Assembly (NCBI GenBank): GCA_013339895.1
Contig: JABACO010000026.1
Span: 477,355 to 541,354 of the forward strand
Direction: 5' to 3'
DNA from: Ephydatia muelleri
Lineage: Eukaryota; Porifera; Demospongiae; Spongillida; Spongillidae
DNA length: 64,000 nucleotides
How positions within the stretch are numbered: position 1 is the stretch's first letter; every line of letters starts with the position of its first letter. Under the pieces are notes generated by a model, which saw only the letters and a list, made by a program, of their open reading frames with translations, was not told where the DNA came from and searched no databases. Made by a program: the position numbers and the translations under genes. Shown here one piece after another: positions 26,882 through 39,223 of this stretch.

Positions 26882-28031
26882 TGGTATGTGTGTCTGTGTA
26901 CATTTTTGTGAATGGCTATTACAAGTGTGTATGATTGGCATATTATACAATCTTTGTTTTTCTAGTGTGAGTCATTCAGTGCAACTGTCAGGGCACAGAA
27001 TATTTAAAGCAAACAACTTTCACCTAGTTGTCCATCATTTTACTGTAGTACAGCAGCATCTTTGTTACCTGGATGAGGCCCATTGCACATATTTTAAGGT
27101 GTACTAAAAGAGGTTGTCTTAGTACAGAAAACGCATTTACCGTTTCTCTCATGTTTAGGTGTGTTGATGGTCTGAAGAGAATGTGATAATTTTCAGCACT
27201 TATATATAAGTGTTTAGACCTAAACAGTTATGCACTTGTGTGGTTACTTTTCTTAGTGCTCCTGGACAATGTATACACCTGCCTGCATTCAGTTTCTCAA
27301 TGGGAGAAATGTTGCAGCTCTAGGTGAGAGGTGGTACACCCTGGCATGTAACTGTTGGTCTGGCTTCAGATATACAGAAGTAAGTGCTACCATTCAAATA
27401 TTGCACTGCCTACCAAGGGGGATCATGGCAGGAGATTTTATTGAAATAAATTCAGCATTGGATGCAGGTTAGAAATAAGATAAAAACACTTCTGGCTGTA
27501 TACGTTGCCAGTGCAAGTAGTTTATATGTACATGTTACGACTGTGGCTGTTGTCAGTGGTGTATGCTGACAGATATCGTGTGTTTGGCCATGCGGCTGGT
27601 GTCCCAGAGGAATTTTTTTTCCTTGGGGAAGCCGTGTGGGTCCTATCCTCAAAATGTAGTACGGTATGTCCTCCCTCAGTACTGCACACATGCAGTTTAT
27701 TGTATCCATGTTTTGTGCATTTTGTGTGAATAGGGCTCTGCATAGACACACACAGATGTGTGCTCTGCTGTTGTGGTCTTCAAGTGTGTTATCTAGTTGG
27801 CAGTCGTGCACAGGCGACGCTGCATCAAGAGTTGTAAATATGTTTCTGCATGCACATTTAATCAGAGGCGCTAAAGTGGGTAAGAATATCAATTACTGCG
27901 TGACGGAACACCTCCTCCCCCTTCCTTTCAAAAAAAAAACTTGCTATGCCACTCCAGGCATACATGGGTGTGGCTGATGGTTGATGGCAGTTGATACAAA
28001 GGGTTGATGGATGCACTGGCATGTGCATAAA
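26289..28031. other. Spacer downstream of the lyase gene
   Basis: Contains a (GT)n tract of about 24 units at 26831-26878. Open frames near 27269-27470 and 27450-27980 show no recognisable domain or splice structure, and I do not support a gene here. Confidence 0.4.
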
Positions 28032-30203
28032 CTAATACAGCTTGTTTAAAAATTGGAGCAGAAAGTCATCAATAATTGTCTTGTCAGGGATGGTTCCTAT
28101 CAGGCCATACATGGCAGCAGTACCCTTCTTGACCAAAGATGGATCAACCTGTAAAAAGCAAACCAATTAGTCCATATACATTACCACCCTTCATTTTGAG
28201 CAAAATAGTGTTTTTTTTCCCCACTAGCACGGACCTTGACTATCTCCACACACTCCTTGAGGTCCCGTACCATCTCATTGGCTCTCTCCACTGTGTGGGA
28301 GGGAAGGACCGAGAAATGCAGGCTGTTTGTCTGCCTCTCCATATGCCAACCTGAAAGTGAGGGGGGGGGGGGGGGGGGGGGGGGGGGAGGGATCTCAAGC
28401 ACCATCCACGAATTTATTGTGATGTAATAACTGCACCCACCTTTGGTCTCCATCACTGACGCAAGTGCAAACACGTTCACACGCGGATCAGTTGAGGTGA
28501 CTGCAAATGCCGTCATGTGAGGTCTTCCACACACTGCCAGGCCCCTACCATGATGATTTGAAATATGTCATTAAAATGTTGTATGTCAAAATACAGTGTG
28601 ATGCATCAGTGACATTGGAATGAAATTTGAAATTCATGATGCGCAATCAACAACACCTTGAACAAATGTAGTTGCTGATACCATCTTTCTAGCCCTAACT
28701 TTAAGTCATAAGTGTTCACAAATGAAGACAAAGGATTTTGAATGACCATCAATATCAGTTAGCTACTTCATTTATTACAATAATCCTTACTAATTTGGGT
28801 GTAAACAAACTGAAATTATGATAAACAGTTAAAGTAAGCAAATCATAGCCTTCTAAAATCAATTCAACTCGTGACCAAATATTCAAGATCAACGATTTGG
28901 GGATAATCATAGCTAAAACCAATTTTAACTGTAACCTTAATGGTGAGCTATAACAGCTACATTTTTGAGGATTCTTTGAAGTACAACTATTTACTTGAGT
29001 AACTAAACTGTTTTAATAATTACAGTATTTAATATGCATGATTGTTTCTAGCATTGGTATTGAAATCATATTCTATGCATGCATGCATGCAGGAACTAGT
29101 TGCATCTACATGTTCACACTAACAAATACGTTTTGGGTATTGAATGTCTGAATTTCATGTACAAAAAGAGAAAGGCAAAGGCTATGACAACTATGTATTT
29201 AGCCATCCTTGGTACTCTGCCCCCATCAACCTTCTGTTTCTTTGCTATTTACAACATGGACCACTATTTTCCATGGCAAAAATAACTGTGGCATTCTCCA
29301 AAATGAAGCCACATGATGTGCATGACCTGTCTGCTCAAAAACTAGCAACAGCTCATTGTATCGGAATATAGTGAATGGACCCCACAAGTAAGCACACCAC
29401 ACAAGCCACAGTAGAAACAACACGTAGACACACAACACAGCACATAGACACACAAACCACAACACAAAAACACAAACCACAGCACATAGACACACAAACC
29501 AAAACACAGGGACACAGAAACCACAACACATAGACACACACATACACACACACACACGCCACCACCACCACCTACACTTACCTGGATGGACTTGACCCCT
29601 TCAGTCATAAGAGCTGTGACCTCCATCAGTCCCCTGGCCATCTCCATGTAGCCATCTTGTCCAATGATCTTGAGAGCAGCCCAAGATGAAGCCAGTACGC
29701 CTCCTGCACCAAAACATCCAAGTTTTCAAAAGAAAAAGACAATTCCAATCAATGCCCACCCTCTATTTATTTATTTTTTGTAAGACCTAACCTGGTCTGG
29801 AACCTGCCATAGTGGGGGAGGCATACATTCCCCCCGGCCATCCACTGTACACATAGAACTGGTGCTGCCGGAGGTCTGCACTGCGGTACACAATGACACT
29901 GGAACCCTTATGAGGAGAGGTGGAGGAAGAAGTGAGGGGGTTGTGGAGGGTGAAGGGAGAAAAGCGAGGAGGGAGGGAGAGAAGAGATACTGTACATGTA
30001 GTGCAGAGAACAAATCCACATGTATAGACATGTGTGCGTGCACGTGTATTCATGGGTAGTTAGAAACACACGCACTTTCTCACACTGAATAACATACTTC
30101 CAAATACCATACACTTACCCCTGTGCATATACACACTAACAAGCACGTCTACACTGTACTTCTAATCACACACACACACATGCACACACACACATGCACA
30201 CAC

Positions 30204-30249
<46 letters not shown>

Positions 30250-32622
30250 ATGTAATATCAATATAGCCACGCTCAACACATACACGCCGTGATTAGCTGA
30301 CCTTGATTCCCAGCCCATACTTGTGCACATCTGCAGACATAGACGTCACTCCAGGGTTGCGGAAATCAAACACAGGTACCTCGTAACCCAATCTTTCAAC
30401 CCTAAATGGAAAAGTCCCGCACAAAACTATGAGTTATCAGATGGAACAAAGGGGGAGGAGAATGTTACCATGGCAGTAAGAAGCCTCCAAAGCAGGCATC
30501 CACATGTAAGGGAAGTCTCTTCTCCTCAGCCAGCTGAGAGATCTCTGGAATGGGATCCACTACGCCATGCACAAACTGTGGGGCTGAGGCCAGCAAGAGA
30601 ATAGTTCGCCCATTGATGGCCTGAGGAGGAGGAGGTGGAGGATGAGGAGGAAGGGAGGAGGATGAGAAGGAGGATGGGGAGGAGGAGGAGGTGGAGGAGG
30701 AGGAGGAGGAGGAGGAGGAAGGGAGGAGGAGGTGGAGGAGGATATGGTCACGTTGATGGCATGGAATAGAGTCACATGAGCACAAAGCATGATGTTGCTA
30801 TGGAAATGCGGACTGGTCTCAAAAGCACAAGAGTATCTCACATGAGTAGTGTGATCACATCAGCAAAGGATCGATTCAGACACATGACCAAGAGGGTTGG
30901 TCACGCAACAAAGCAATATGCGATTCATTTCACATTGCATGGGAAAGCCATTACACATTAGCAAAGCCTCTCAAAATGCCAGCAAATTTCTCTTCCTAGA
31001 GAAACCATAGCATTTTTTTTGCTGGTCCTCTCCATCCTGGATTATCTCTCAGCACTGCCAGACTACCCACTGATACTGAAGATAGCAATTAGCCATTCCA
31101 ATTACTGCGCACCAGGGATTGTTGAGGCGGGCAGTTGTAACACAGTTGTGAGGTTGTAAGTTACAACCGTAAGCAGTGGAGCAGATGTAAAACAAAATAG
31201 CAGCGACTCGTTTAGTCATGCATGGTGCCCAAGGGTTATTCATACACAGCTTGATTCATAACGACAGCATTTATGGTCCATTAGTTCAATGTCAATCTGC
31301 ACGCAATCTCAAATTTGTAATCTGTGCTTTACACATTTAACCCTTTCAGCACTCACTAAAATCTTTGCAATACAATAGTCGTACATAAAACGAGCTTTAA
31401 TCCTACACACCTGGCAATGATGTGAAGGAAAAGATATGAGCTTGCCAAGTAGCAATTTTGAACCACCTTACAATTATTCACAACGATGCATTCAATAATT
31501 GGCACCAGTTTGTTGATTGTACTGACATGTGAGGCACAGAGCTGAATGGCCCAGGCCCACTGGATGGGTGTGGTCATAACAGTGAGCACTGGGATGGGTG
31601 TGGTCATACAGTGAGCACTGGATGGGTGTGGTCCTAACAGTGAGCACTGGATGGGTGTGGTCCTAACAGTGAGCACTGGGATGGGTGTGGTTCAAAGAAT
31701 GTCATTTTACACGTCCAAATGAGAAACGGATGATCAGCTCACAGAATGTGTCTAGATAACAATTGTACAAAACAATCATTAAACGACCGTGTTTAAAGTT
31801 CAAATACAAAACCTGCACATCAATGTGGCTATTGATACAAATGGAAAGCATTTTACATTGCACAATTGCAAACGAAACAGACAGGTCCCAAAAGCAATGT
31901 GAACAAGCCATCACTCCTACAACAGGACACCACATCCTTTATAGCATTATTGGAATGTGAGATGTAAAAGTCATTCTTCATTTGACAGATCGAATATGTA
32001 CATGAATGTTCGAAATGTGATTGTCTCTTCATGCAGCTTTAGCAGGACTTTCATTAACAGTGTAGAGATGTCATGAATGGAGTGTTTGCTGTTCACAACA
32101 ACACACGCCACATTCACTTATTGTCTCTGCTGTCAATGGCTCAGAGGAATGGGGAGGACGTAGGGATACGAGGGGGAGGAGGTAGGGGTGGGAGGGGAAG
32201 GGGGTAGGGTGGGGAGGAGGAGGAGGTAGGGGTGGTAGGGGGAGGGAGGAGGTAAGGGTGGTAGGGGGAGGAGGGTAGGGGTGGTAGGGGGAGGAGTAGG
32301 GGGTGTAGGGGAGGAGTAGGGGTGGTATGGGGGAGGAGGTAGGGGTGGTAGGGGAGACGTTAGGGGGTTGTAGGGGGAGGAGTAGGGGTGGTGGGGGAGA
32401 AAGTAGGGGTGGTAGGGGGAGCAGTAGGGGTGGTAGGGGGAGGAGTAGGGTGGGAGGGTTCTACCACAGAGTTGCTGTACACCATGTGCACACCACCACA
32501 CCTCTTCACCTTTCTATATGCAACATGTCAGGTGTGAAGCTTCTGTCAGAGGCACTAAGACCAGGGTCACATCAAAGTAGCTGGCTGCCTTATGGAAGGC
32601 TGGATGGATGCTCTGTGGAGCT

Positions 32623-32714
<92 letters not shown>

Positions 32715-33483
32715 ATGTGTGTGTGCATGTGTGTGTGTGTGGAGGGTTAAACAGTGTATTTGATAGTGAATGGAAACAGGTGTGAACAGGGAAGTGGAGG
32801 TAATATATAAGGCATGTGTACAAATGGAGTTAAGGTGAAATTGAAATATCTAGATAGTGACATTTTGCATTCTGACATTACAGAACAAAAAATAAATATT
32901 GCATTGAAACGTTACCTTAAAATCAGTTATTTAATTTGGTAAGTATCATTGGAGTGATTTATCATGCAAATAAAGTGCAACCTCACACGCTGTTTTGCAT
33001 AGGCAGACAAGCATTATCCATACCATCTCCGGACATTATCCATACCATCTCCGGATGTGTGATGTGTGGGCAGAGAGCTCTAGCCCTATCCCTGTACGTC
33101 TTCACGGCCATCAGGATACTCTCCGTTCCTCCCGACGTCACATTCCCGGCGCATCCACCGTCTCCGTGCAGCATGTGCGCAACCATGGCGACGGTCTCCA
33201 TCTCGAACCGTTTCAGACTCGGGAACAGAATCGGATTGAGGGCGTTGTCGTGCATGAAGGCCCTCGTGAACGCTCGCAGCATCTCCGCTTTGCGAGTTTG
33301 TCTCGTCTCACGTGCGCCATCACTCTCCTTTGCCGCCTCGTCGGATGCCTCAAATGACTCGTACACTTCTCGGATGGTTTCAAACCGTCGGTCGTTAACT
33401 GTGTACACGTATCCGAAAACCCGTCCATCGTGGGGGCACGCATCCGCTTTCTTGTACCGTTCTAACTCATTAGTTAGTTCCAC
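28032..33483 (-). CDS. SGPL1: Sphingosine-1-phosphate lyase (5' end not found)
   Basis: A PLP-dependent, ER-membrane lyase that cleaves sphingosine-1-phosphate to a long-chain aldehyde and phosphoethanolamine. Exons on the minus strand: 33483-33046 (start border uncertain), 32624 to about 32475, 30620-30469, 30401-30302, 29906-29792, 29703-29582, about 28544-28441, 28350-28235 and 28148-28032 with stop TAG. Diagnostic blocks are [20 protein letters not shown], the substrate-pocket [20 protein letters not shown] with the PLP lysine, [15 protein letters not shown], and the C-terminus [12 protein letters not shown]. The N-terminal membrane anchor exon is not seen. An acidic insertion ([19 protein letters not shown]) lies in the first exon. 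Exon 2 and the start of exon 7 need small length changes at homopolymers to stay in frame, so either the assembly has indels there or the gene is decaying. Confidence 0.9.
28360..28387. repeat. poly-G run in lyase intron
   Basis: About 27 consecutive G between the exons at 28350 and 28441; length probably variable. Confidence 0.9.
30165..30244. repeat. (CA)n microsatellite in lyase intron
   Basis: CA units with a few GCA and TGCA interruptions, between the exons at 29906 and 30302. Confidence 0.9.
30621..30748. repeat. GGA-rich tract forming a splice-acceptor pyrimidine tract
   Basis: The plus strand is GGA/GGT-rich; on the minus strand it is the pyrimidine tract directly before the acceptor of the lyase exon starting at 30620. 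Confidence 0.85.
31545..31692. repeat. About 30-bp tandem repeat, five copies
   Basis: The unit GGATGGGTGTGGTC, then (C/A)TAACAGTGAGCACT, is repeated about five times with small indels, within the long lyase intron. Confidence 0.85.
32150..32458. repeat. G-rich minisatellite in lyase intron
   Basis: Irregular GGTAGGGGTGGTAGGGGGAG units over 300 bp, just downstream in gene sense of the lyase exon at about 32475-32624. Confidence 0.9.
32625..32740. repeat. (GT)n microsatellite abutting a splice acceptor
   Basis: On the minus strand this (CA)n run ends in ACACACAG, directly followed by the exon codons for [10 protein letters not shown]. The dinucleotide repeat therefore itself supplies the 3' splice site of the lyase exon starting at 32624. 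Confidence 0.85.
33012..33055. repeat. 22-bp perfect tandem duplication over a splice donor
   Basis: CATTATCCATACCATCTCCG plus GA occurs twice without a mismatch. Each copy contains the minus-strand donor ATG|GTATGG of the lyase exon. Only the upstream copy (exon end 33046) keeps the reading frame into the next exon. Confidence 0.9.
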
Positions 33484-33489
33484 TTCGTT

Positions 33490-34590
33490 TCAACCCTGAA
33501 TAGGGATGCGGTCAGAGCACAATACAATAATAAATAAATAAAATCTATACTGGTCTGGGGCTTAGCTATTTGGCTAATTACTCGTGACGAGTTGTTTTTG
33601 GTTTGTATTTAAGGGATCTGCTTACATTGCACAGGCTAGAAAACTACTGTTTTGGTACGACTGCAGACCGGAAGCAGAATCTTGTACCAGAGATTATCTT
33701 GTGTAGATCTGTTATCAACAAAACTATGAATTTCATTTATTTCCCTTGGAGTAACTCATTTCTCCGTACTTGTATATTGAAGGCATATACCACTTGCTCA
33801 GGGGAGTTAAGGCATGGGTAAAATATATAGCAGGAGTTTAATTATATTCATATTTTACGTGAGCGCACGTGACATTTTCATGAGGCCAAATTGTATTATT
33901 TTTTTGTAAATGTCTGTGCAACGTACATTCAGGACTCCTATCATTGATCCGTCATTCCAGTATCCGTTCCGGTGAGTTTTATCTTGCTTGGTGTGATATG
34001 TAAAGCGATACAATGCAATGGGTGCCGATGACTAGGATGCGCTTTCCCTAGTTTTGTTTCAAAACAGCAAACGGTACCCATAGCTTTACGCGCAGGTAAA
34101 AGCATATATCATTAGGTTTTAAGCTTAGCACACTCCCCCCCTTTTCACATTACGAAGCTTCTGCGTATCACCACGAAACATGTTCTATTTAAAGCACTTA
34201 AATTATACTGACGCTGTTTTATTCTATGCAATACTTTGCCCACAAAAGTCTATGGAAGCGATACACTGTAATTGTACGGTATTAAGCATGCATCTTTCTA
34301 ATTAGATAGCCGTTATCTGATGTCTATGCAGAGAACAGTCTTTTTCACCATTGATTCTCGCCTTGTTTGTTGGGGTTAGCCTTTCAGGCATTCGTCAAAT
34401 AAAAACCTTCAGTGTCTTGTCATGTTGCCTTCCCACTTATATTTTTGCCACATCGTTTTTTAGTCCTTTTGTTATCTTGATTTTGTGACTAGCTGTTCCT
34501 ACTTGTATTACCTAGAAACTACTAACTTGGTCTACAGTTTTGGTTTTGAAGTGTTTTTATCATTGCAATACTGCTGTGTAGGACCATGTG
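33490..34590. other. Spacer upstream of lyase coding exons
   Basis: Should hold the promoter and 5' exon of the lyase gene; I could not identify a hydrophobic anchor-coding exon here on the minus strand. Confidence 0.35.
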
Positions 34591-34736
34591 ACACTGGAGC
34601 TGAAGAGGACATGGGAGCTGAAGAGGGCTGGACATGTGACACTGGAGTGAAGAGGGCTGGACATGTGACACTGGAGTGAAGAGGGCTGGACATGTGACAC
34701 TGGAGTGAAGAGGGCTGGACATGTGACACTGGAGGT
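34590..34736. repeat. 29-bp tandem repeat
   Basis: The unit TGGACATGTGACACTGGAGT plus GAAGAGGGC is repeated four to five times. The first copy is diverged. Confidence 0.88.
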
Positions 34737-34959
34737 AAATGTGGGACGGAAGCCGAAGAGGACTCCGTAGATAACTGTGAATGAATTGAATCATTTACTG
34801 CAGGTGAAAACAGATTGTCTATTATCTTTGTGCAGTGTTAAACATCTTCTTTTTCACTTTTCCAGCATATGGTGTTCAGAAGGTGACATGTACACCACAG
34901 TGCAGGGTCTACATATAGTTAACATGAATGCACTACTTCTGTGACAACTGAATAACCCC

Positions 34960-35391
34960 ATGGCTGATTTTCTTACTTCAAATAGGTGGTTGAAGGCATC
35001 TGGTGTGTCCATTTCCTGTGAGGAAAAGATGAGGCAAGAATCTACAAGGGGGAGTAGTAAGCTCAGGTGGGGAGGAGATACAAGCGTGGAGAATGATTGG
35101 CAGGTTGCTAATCTCTTTGCATTACCCAGCTACAAAACTAACATGCAAGAAAATGCAGCGGCCAAGGTGGGCCTCTATCATGAGCTGGCTTGTGATTGTG
35201 AGTGCAAGGCGGCTTGCACCATTTCCCTTGCTGATTCCAACAATCCACCTTGCAGAACTGTCCAGTTCATCTTTAAGGTTGTAACTATTGACGCAGACAG
35301 CTCCTTGATTGCTATCCTCTCAAAACCAGTCAACAAAGATCGTTCTCATGAACCTGCAGCGTGTGAGATCACATTGTCTAAGGACTGCTAA
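34960..35391 (+). CDS. Unassigned ORF, possible RAG1-like element fragment
   Basis: A 143-codon ORF starting ATGGCTGATTTTCT. Its N-terminal RWLKASGVSISCEEKMRQE resembles the RWLKQSGV or HSGVRLASERRQR block of the two RAG1-like copies, but the following residues do not clearly match. It contains a Cys cluster (HELACDCECKAAC). No introns, partners or function can be named. It may be a diverged piece of that element family or a chance ORF. Composition is protein-like, with no low-complexity sequence. Confidence 0.3.
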   Translation: MADFLTSNRWLKASGVSISCEEKMRQESTRGSSKLRWGGDTSVENDWQVANLFALPSYKTNMQENAAAKVGLYHELACDCECKAACTISLADSNNPPCRTVQFIFKVVTIDADSSLIAILSKPVNKDRSHEPAACEITLSKDC

Positions 35392-35635
35392 AATAGACAG
35401 GTACGTTTTTGATATGAGGGATGGGGTGAGTGGATGATGTAATGGATAGGTGATGGGTACATGGTGTTGTGGTTGGTGTATGTATGGGTGAGTGATATAT
35501 GGGTGATGTGGTTTGGTAGTATGATGTGTGGGTGATTTAATGTCCCATCCCACCTTTCCCACCCATTCACCCCAGCTCAACTTTTCACACACTGAAAAGC
35601 AGTGAAAGAAGAAGAGTATGTGTAATCCTTGAAAG

Positions 35636-35637
<2 letters not shown>

Positions 35638-35687
<50 letters not shown>
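35638..35687. repeat. (GT)n microsatellite
   Basis: About 25 uninterrupted GT units, 70 bp left of the hairpin MITE. Confidence 0.95.
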
Positions 35688-35691
<4 letters not shown>

Positions 35692-35759
35692 TCTACAGAA
35701 CAGGAAGACCAGCTGACAGTGCGGGTTTAGTTACTATAATCATAGATGTAGATGTCTAA

Positions 35760-35891
35760 TTAGGCCCGGCACACTCTAGGCGATATCGCTGGCGATTCCT
35801 GGATTTTGTCCGTAATTTGTTTGTATACTAACAAATTACGGACAAAATCCAGGAATCGCCAGCGATATTGCCTAGTGTGTGCCTGGCCTAA
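35760..35891. mobile_element. 132-bp hairpin MITE with TTAGGCC ends
   Basis: Arms beginning TTAGGCCCGGCACACTCTAG and continuing through GCGATTCCTGGATTTTGTCC are near-perfect reverse complements around a loop of about 12 bp. The ends resemble the MITE at 56718-56850, which also starts TAGGCC. Confidence 0.85.
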
Positions 35892-37340
35892 GGTCATGTA
35901 TGTGCATGTTTTCCCCTCTACAGGTTCAAGACATTGAACCGCGCTATTGTTATTTCGTGACCACTTTGTGTTTATTGTTATCTGATATCGCACGCGAGTT
36001 ACTTCCGTGGTTATTCCTCTCACTGCGTACCGATTGTGAGGCATGCTAACTGCTTTGCCTTGTTACCCTTATGTAACTTAAATCTAAAGCAAAGCGAGAT
36101 GCAGTTCTAACTGACGAATGTACATAACATTATCATACTTACCTACCGTTGTGTGAAAATTATACCCGCGTGAATCGTTCGTTGCTATGATACGGGCGGC
36201 GCGCAAAAATGGCTGTGTAAATTTCTTATTCCTTCCATACGACAGTGAAGACAAAGGGGTAAAATTATTTTAAATACACCAAAATGTGCTCCACCTAGTA
36301 CTCTATTCAAGTTGTGCCCGGTGGAAGCGGAATGCTTATCGAGTCGGCATAGAAAAATTTGTGTATTCAGAAATGTTTAACAAGAGGAAAAGTATTACCA
36401 ATTTTCTCCGTGACGAAGTTGTTCTTTAGGAAATCCTACCGAGAATTTAAAAGTACTCATCAGTTGACGTGTATGGATGAAAAATGAGCGCTGAAATACC
36501 CCGGCTTCACTGCCGTATAATTCGCTGAACAAAATATGACATAATTGCACCTATACAGTACTCACGTGATGCAATGGCGTAACCATGGTGATTATAAAAT
36601 TCTGCATCATTAGTGCTTTGATTTGATATCATATTTATGCATACATATTGCACAGTTCATGAGCAATATGCAAAGTTAAAAATGAATGGCTACCCATGCC
36701 TTAACTACCCTGAGTGTACATTGGAGGAATACCGTTAATCCAATTCAAAGCAAGTACAACGCTATTTATCTATACAACATGAATCTTGTTCTACTATGTA
36801 CACACGTATTTACAGACGCTGTGTGCTGTATATATACTAGATACGTAGAGGAAGCCATGCAGCTACGTGCGTATATCTCTGGTAGTACATAGTAAAAGTA
36901 CAGGGCCCAAATCATAAAATGGAGACTCTGTTATGCACATCAAATCAGCCTTTTTTTATACTTCTATATAATGCGACTATGCATTAGGGCCCGCCATATA
37001 TTGTGGTCGAAATTGTGGGGGCTGTTATCACAGGAAAAACAACCGCAAATGAAATGCATCTGCTCAATCGTAGGGCTGTCGTCCCTCGCACCTCTGGTCG
37101 TATTTATTCAGCATGAGTAGCATCAATAAATAAATAACGTGAGGGTTTGGTTATCATCCGCGAACCTTTTCTTGCTGCGTTTCAGTCCAACCTAGATTAC
37201 GGTACCTAACTGAACCGAGTAGGGATCTAGCAGTTAAAAATAGCTTCACAACAAAGACCAACATAAAAGTATACCTTTATACTACACGACTTGCCTTTCT
37301 CGGGTATACAGTGGGTCTCCAGTTGTGGTTGCGCTGACGC
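35892..37340. other. Spacer, nothing recognised
   Basis: Mixed composition with several CpG-rich patches. No ORF with recognisable content. Confidence 0.35.
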
Positions 37341-37344
37341 TTCG

Positions 37345-37569
37345 TTACCGACCGAGCCTTGAAGCAGCTTGAGTGACTGTCGCGCCTCTCTTCGCACCAC
37401 GTGATGAAAGACGGTCTCCATTCCTGGAAGCAGCCTCAGAAGGTGGGAGGAAACGTGCGACGAGACCTCTCAAGCCTTCGACGAGGAAGGTGCGAAGGGC
37501 GACCAGTACGACGAGGGTAAACACAACATCCCTCAGTATCTCCAAGGCCAGTGGTACGAGCAGACTCAT
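37345..37569 (-). CDS. Hypothetical short membrane-segment ORF
   Basis: An ATG at 37569 in a CpG-rich stretch begins a 74-codon ORF with one strong hydrophobic segment (LEILRDVVFTLVVLVALRTF) and a basic, Ser/Arg-rich tail. A GGTCG|GTAACG donor-like site at its end suggests it could be a first exon. I do not recognise it, and the opposite strand is open as well, so it may not be a gene. Confidence 0.25.
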   Translation of the reverse strand: MSLLVPLALEILRDVVFTLVVLVALRTFLVEGLRGLVARFLPPSEAASRNGDRLSSRGAKRGATVTQAASRLGR

Positions 37570-38414
37570 TTGTCTCGAAAGAGAAATGACTTGGCAACTC
37601 GAGAGACTTTTTCGAGCGGTTTAGAGTACGTAGAAATGCTCTAGAAAATGTATTTACTATTTCACACCCAAATGTGTAATTTGTAAACATAATATTAATA
37701 TAGTGCGGTTAATTTTTCGTCACAGACTTTGGCGCGCTAGGCGTGGCATGCATCGCGTGGTAGTCGGGCCACACCCTAAATGAATTGCTACCATGACGTA
37801 CGTGAGTAGCAAACCTTCTAATAGGCCAGACCAACCTACGCTTTCTGTCGTAGAGGATTCTGTATCCGGGAGCGTCGTCCCCAAGTATTTTTTGCTAATC
37901 TAAGGCGCTGTTGTGGGAAGGGGCTCGAACTAAATTCATAAATATCAAATAATGAAATATGAGGACAAATCACACTTTTCCCTAAGCAGCTGTTACGAAG
38001 AGGCTGCATGTGGTGAGTGTGAGAGGGCTGAGCAGAGCTAGACTATACCGTAGCTTCAAGGCTTACACAGATATTACATAACAAGTGTAGCGACCGAGAG
38101 TCTCTGGGCGCAGACCCCACAATGATCGATATATGATTTACGAGAGTGCATGACGTCACGTTTCGTGACATGGACCGTGCTTCGCTTCGAGTCTTCTCGT
38201 GGGCGTGTGAGCTGTTGAACTTCCTTCTTCAAAGAGCAATCGTGCTGTTCCACCTATAACGTTGTGCAGGCAGCCTTTCTGATAGCTAATAGCATTTAGC
38301 TAATCATTCCCGAATGCAGTCACGTATCTCGTGGCGCAGTATAACTAATGTAGTTTAATTAAGTATAGATTCATGGATGAAGTTGAGGGTCTGTATCAAA
38401 CACGGCACTCATGC

Positions 38415-39150
38415 ACAAACAAATGCACACACGGTCCGTGTACCTTTAGAGCACTCCACGTCCCAATCAGTCAAAATATTTGGATATGATTTCATATCAC
38501 GAAATGGATGTTTAGTCATTTGGAATATACGTCACCGCACATATAAATATCTAAACTTCTAAACTTCAAATGGCCGAAACCTCAAACTTGTTTGGAATTA
38601 TACTACCTTGTACGATTCGGACTAAATTCTCCTTATTAATTATTGTACATGGTTTTCGCTTTAAAAATCTAAACTTTTAAACTCCCGATACTCAACGGTT
38701 CAATTATTTAGAAATTTAGGTTTTAAGTTGTAACTCGCTTATATATCCATCGTCCAAGCCTCGGTTAGTGACTTTGAAAATTTTCATGACTTTTGGTGCA
38801 AAAAGCAAACTTGGTCGAGTTCAATCCCGAAGATGTCAAATCTGTTTATGTATTTGGCTTATCCATAGATAATATCTATGGTGCCATGGCATCTTAGCAT
38901 TTTGTTGGTGAAGGCACACAGTGATGGCTGCTATGCACATATGCATCCCTGTCATAGTTGTCTAACCCTTTGCCCGCCACGGGCATATACATATGCCCGT
39001 CTTAAAATAATCTATGGTTTTTCCAGCAAACATGACAAGGAATTCGAATGTGTGGGTGTGTGTATCTGTGTGTACATGTACACGTCCAGGTTTGCATTTG
39101 CAAATGCAGCCAACATTATAGGGTATGTAGTGGTATATTGTGTGTGTGCG
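38415..39150 (+). repeat. Left arm of large inverted repeat
   Basis: Segments 38418-38490, 38828-38870 and 38905-39150 are found again, reversed, at 40540-40605, 40500-40535 and 40165-40350. Matching words include GTGTACCTTTAGAGCACTCC and GTCAAATCTGTTTATGTATT. The left arm carries an extra block of about 300 bp (38500-38820), a palindrome CGGGCATATACATATGCCCG and a (GT)n run at 39182-39222. It may be a foldback element or two opposed copies of one repeat. Confidence 0.75.
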
Positions 39151-39178
39151 TGCGTATGTGTGTGTATGTGTGTGTGCA

Positions 39179-39223
<45 letters not shown>

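Noticed and set aside
27269..27980. ORFs downstream of the lyase gene
   Set aside because: No recognisable content and no consistent exon borders; composition is partly repeat-like.
30465..30841. Ser/Pro-rich ORFs over the GGA tract
   Set aside because: Read-through of the lyase exon into its pyrimidine tract; only 30469-30620 is coding.
32133..32785. Gly- or Pro-rich ORFs over the G-rich and GT repeats
   Set aside because: Repeat translations overlapping a lyase intron.
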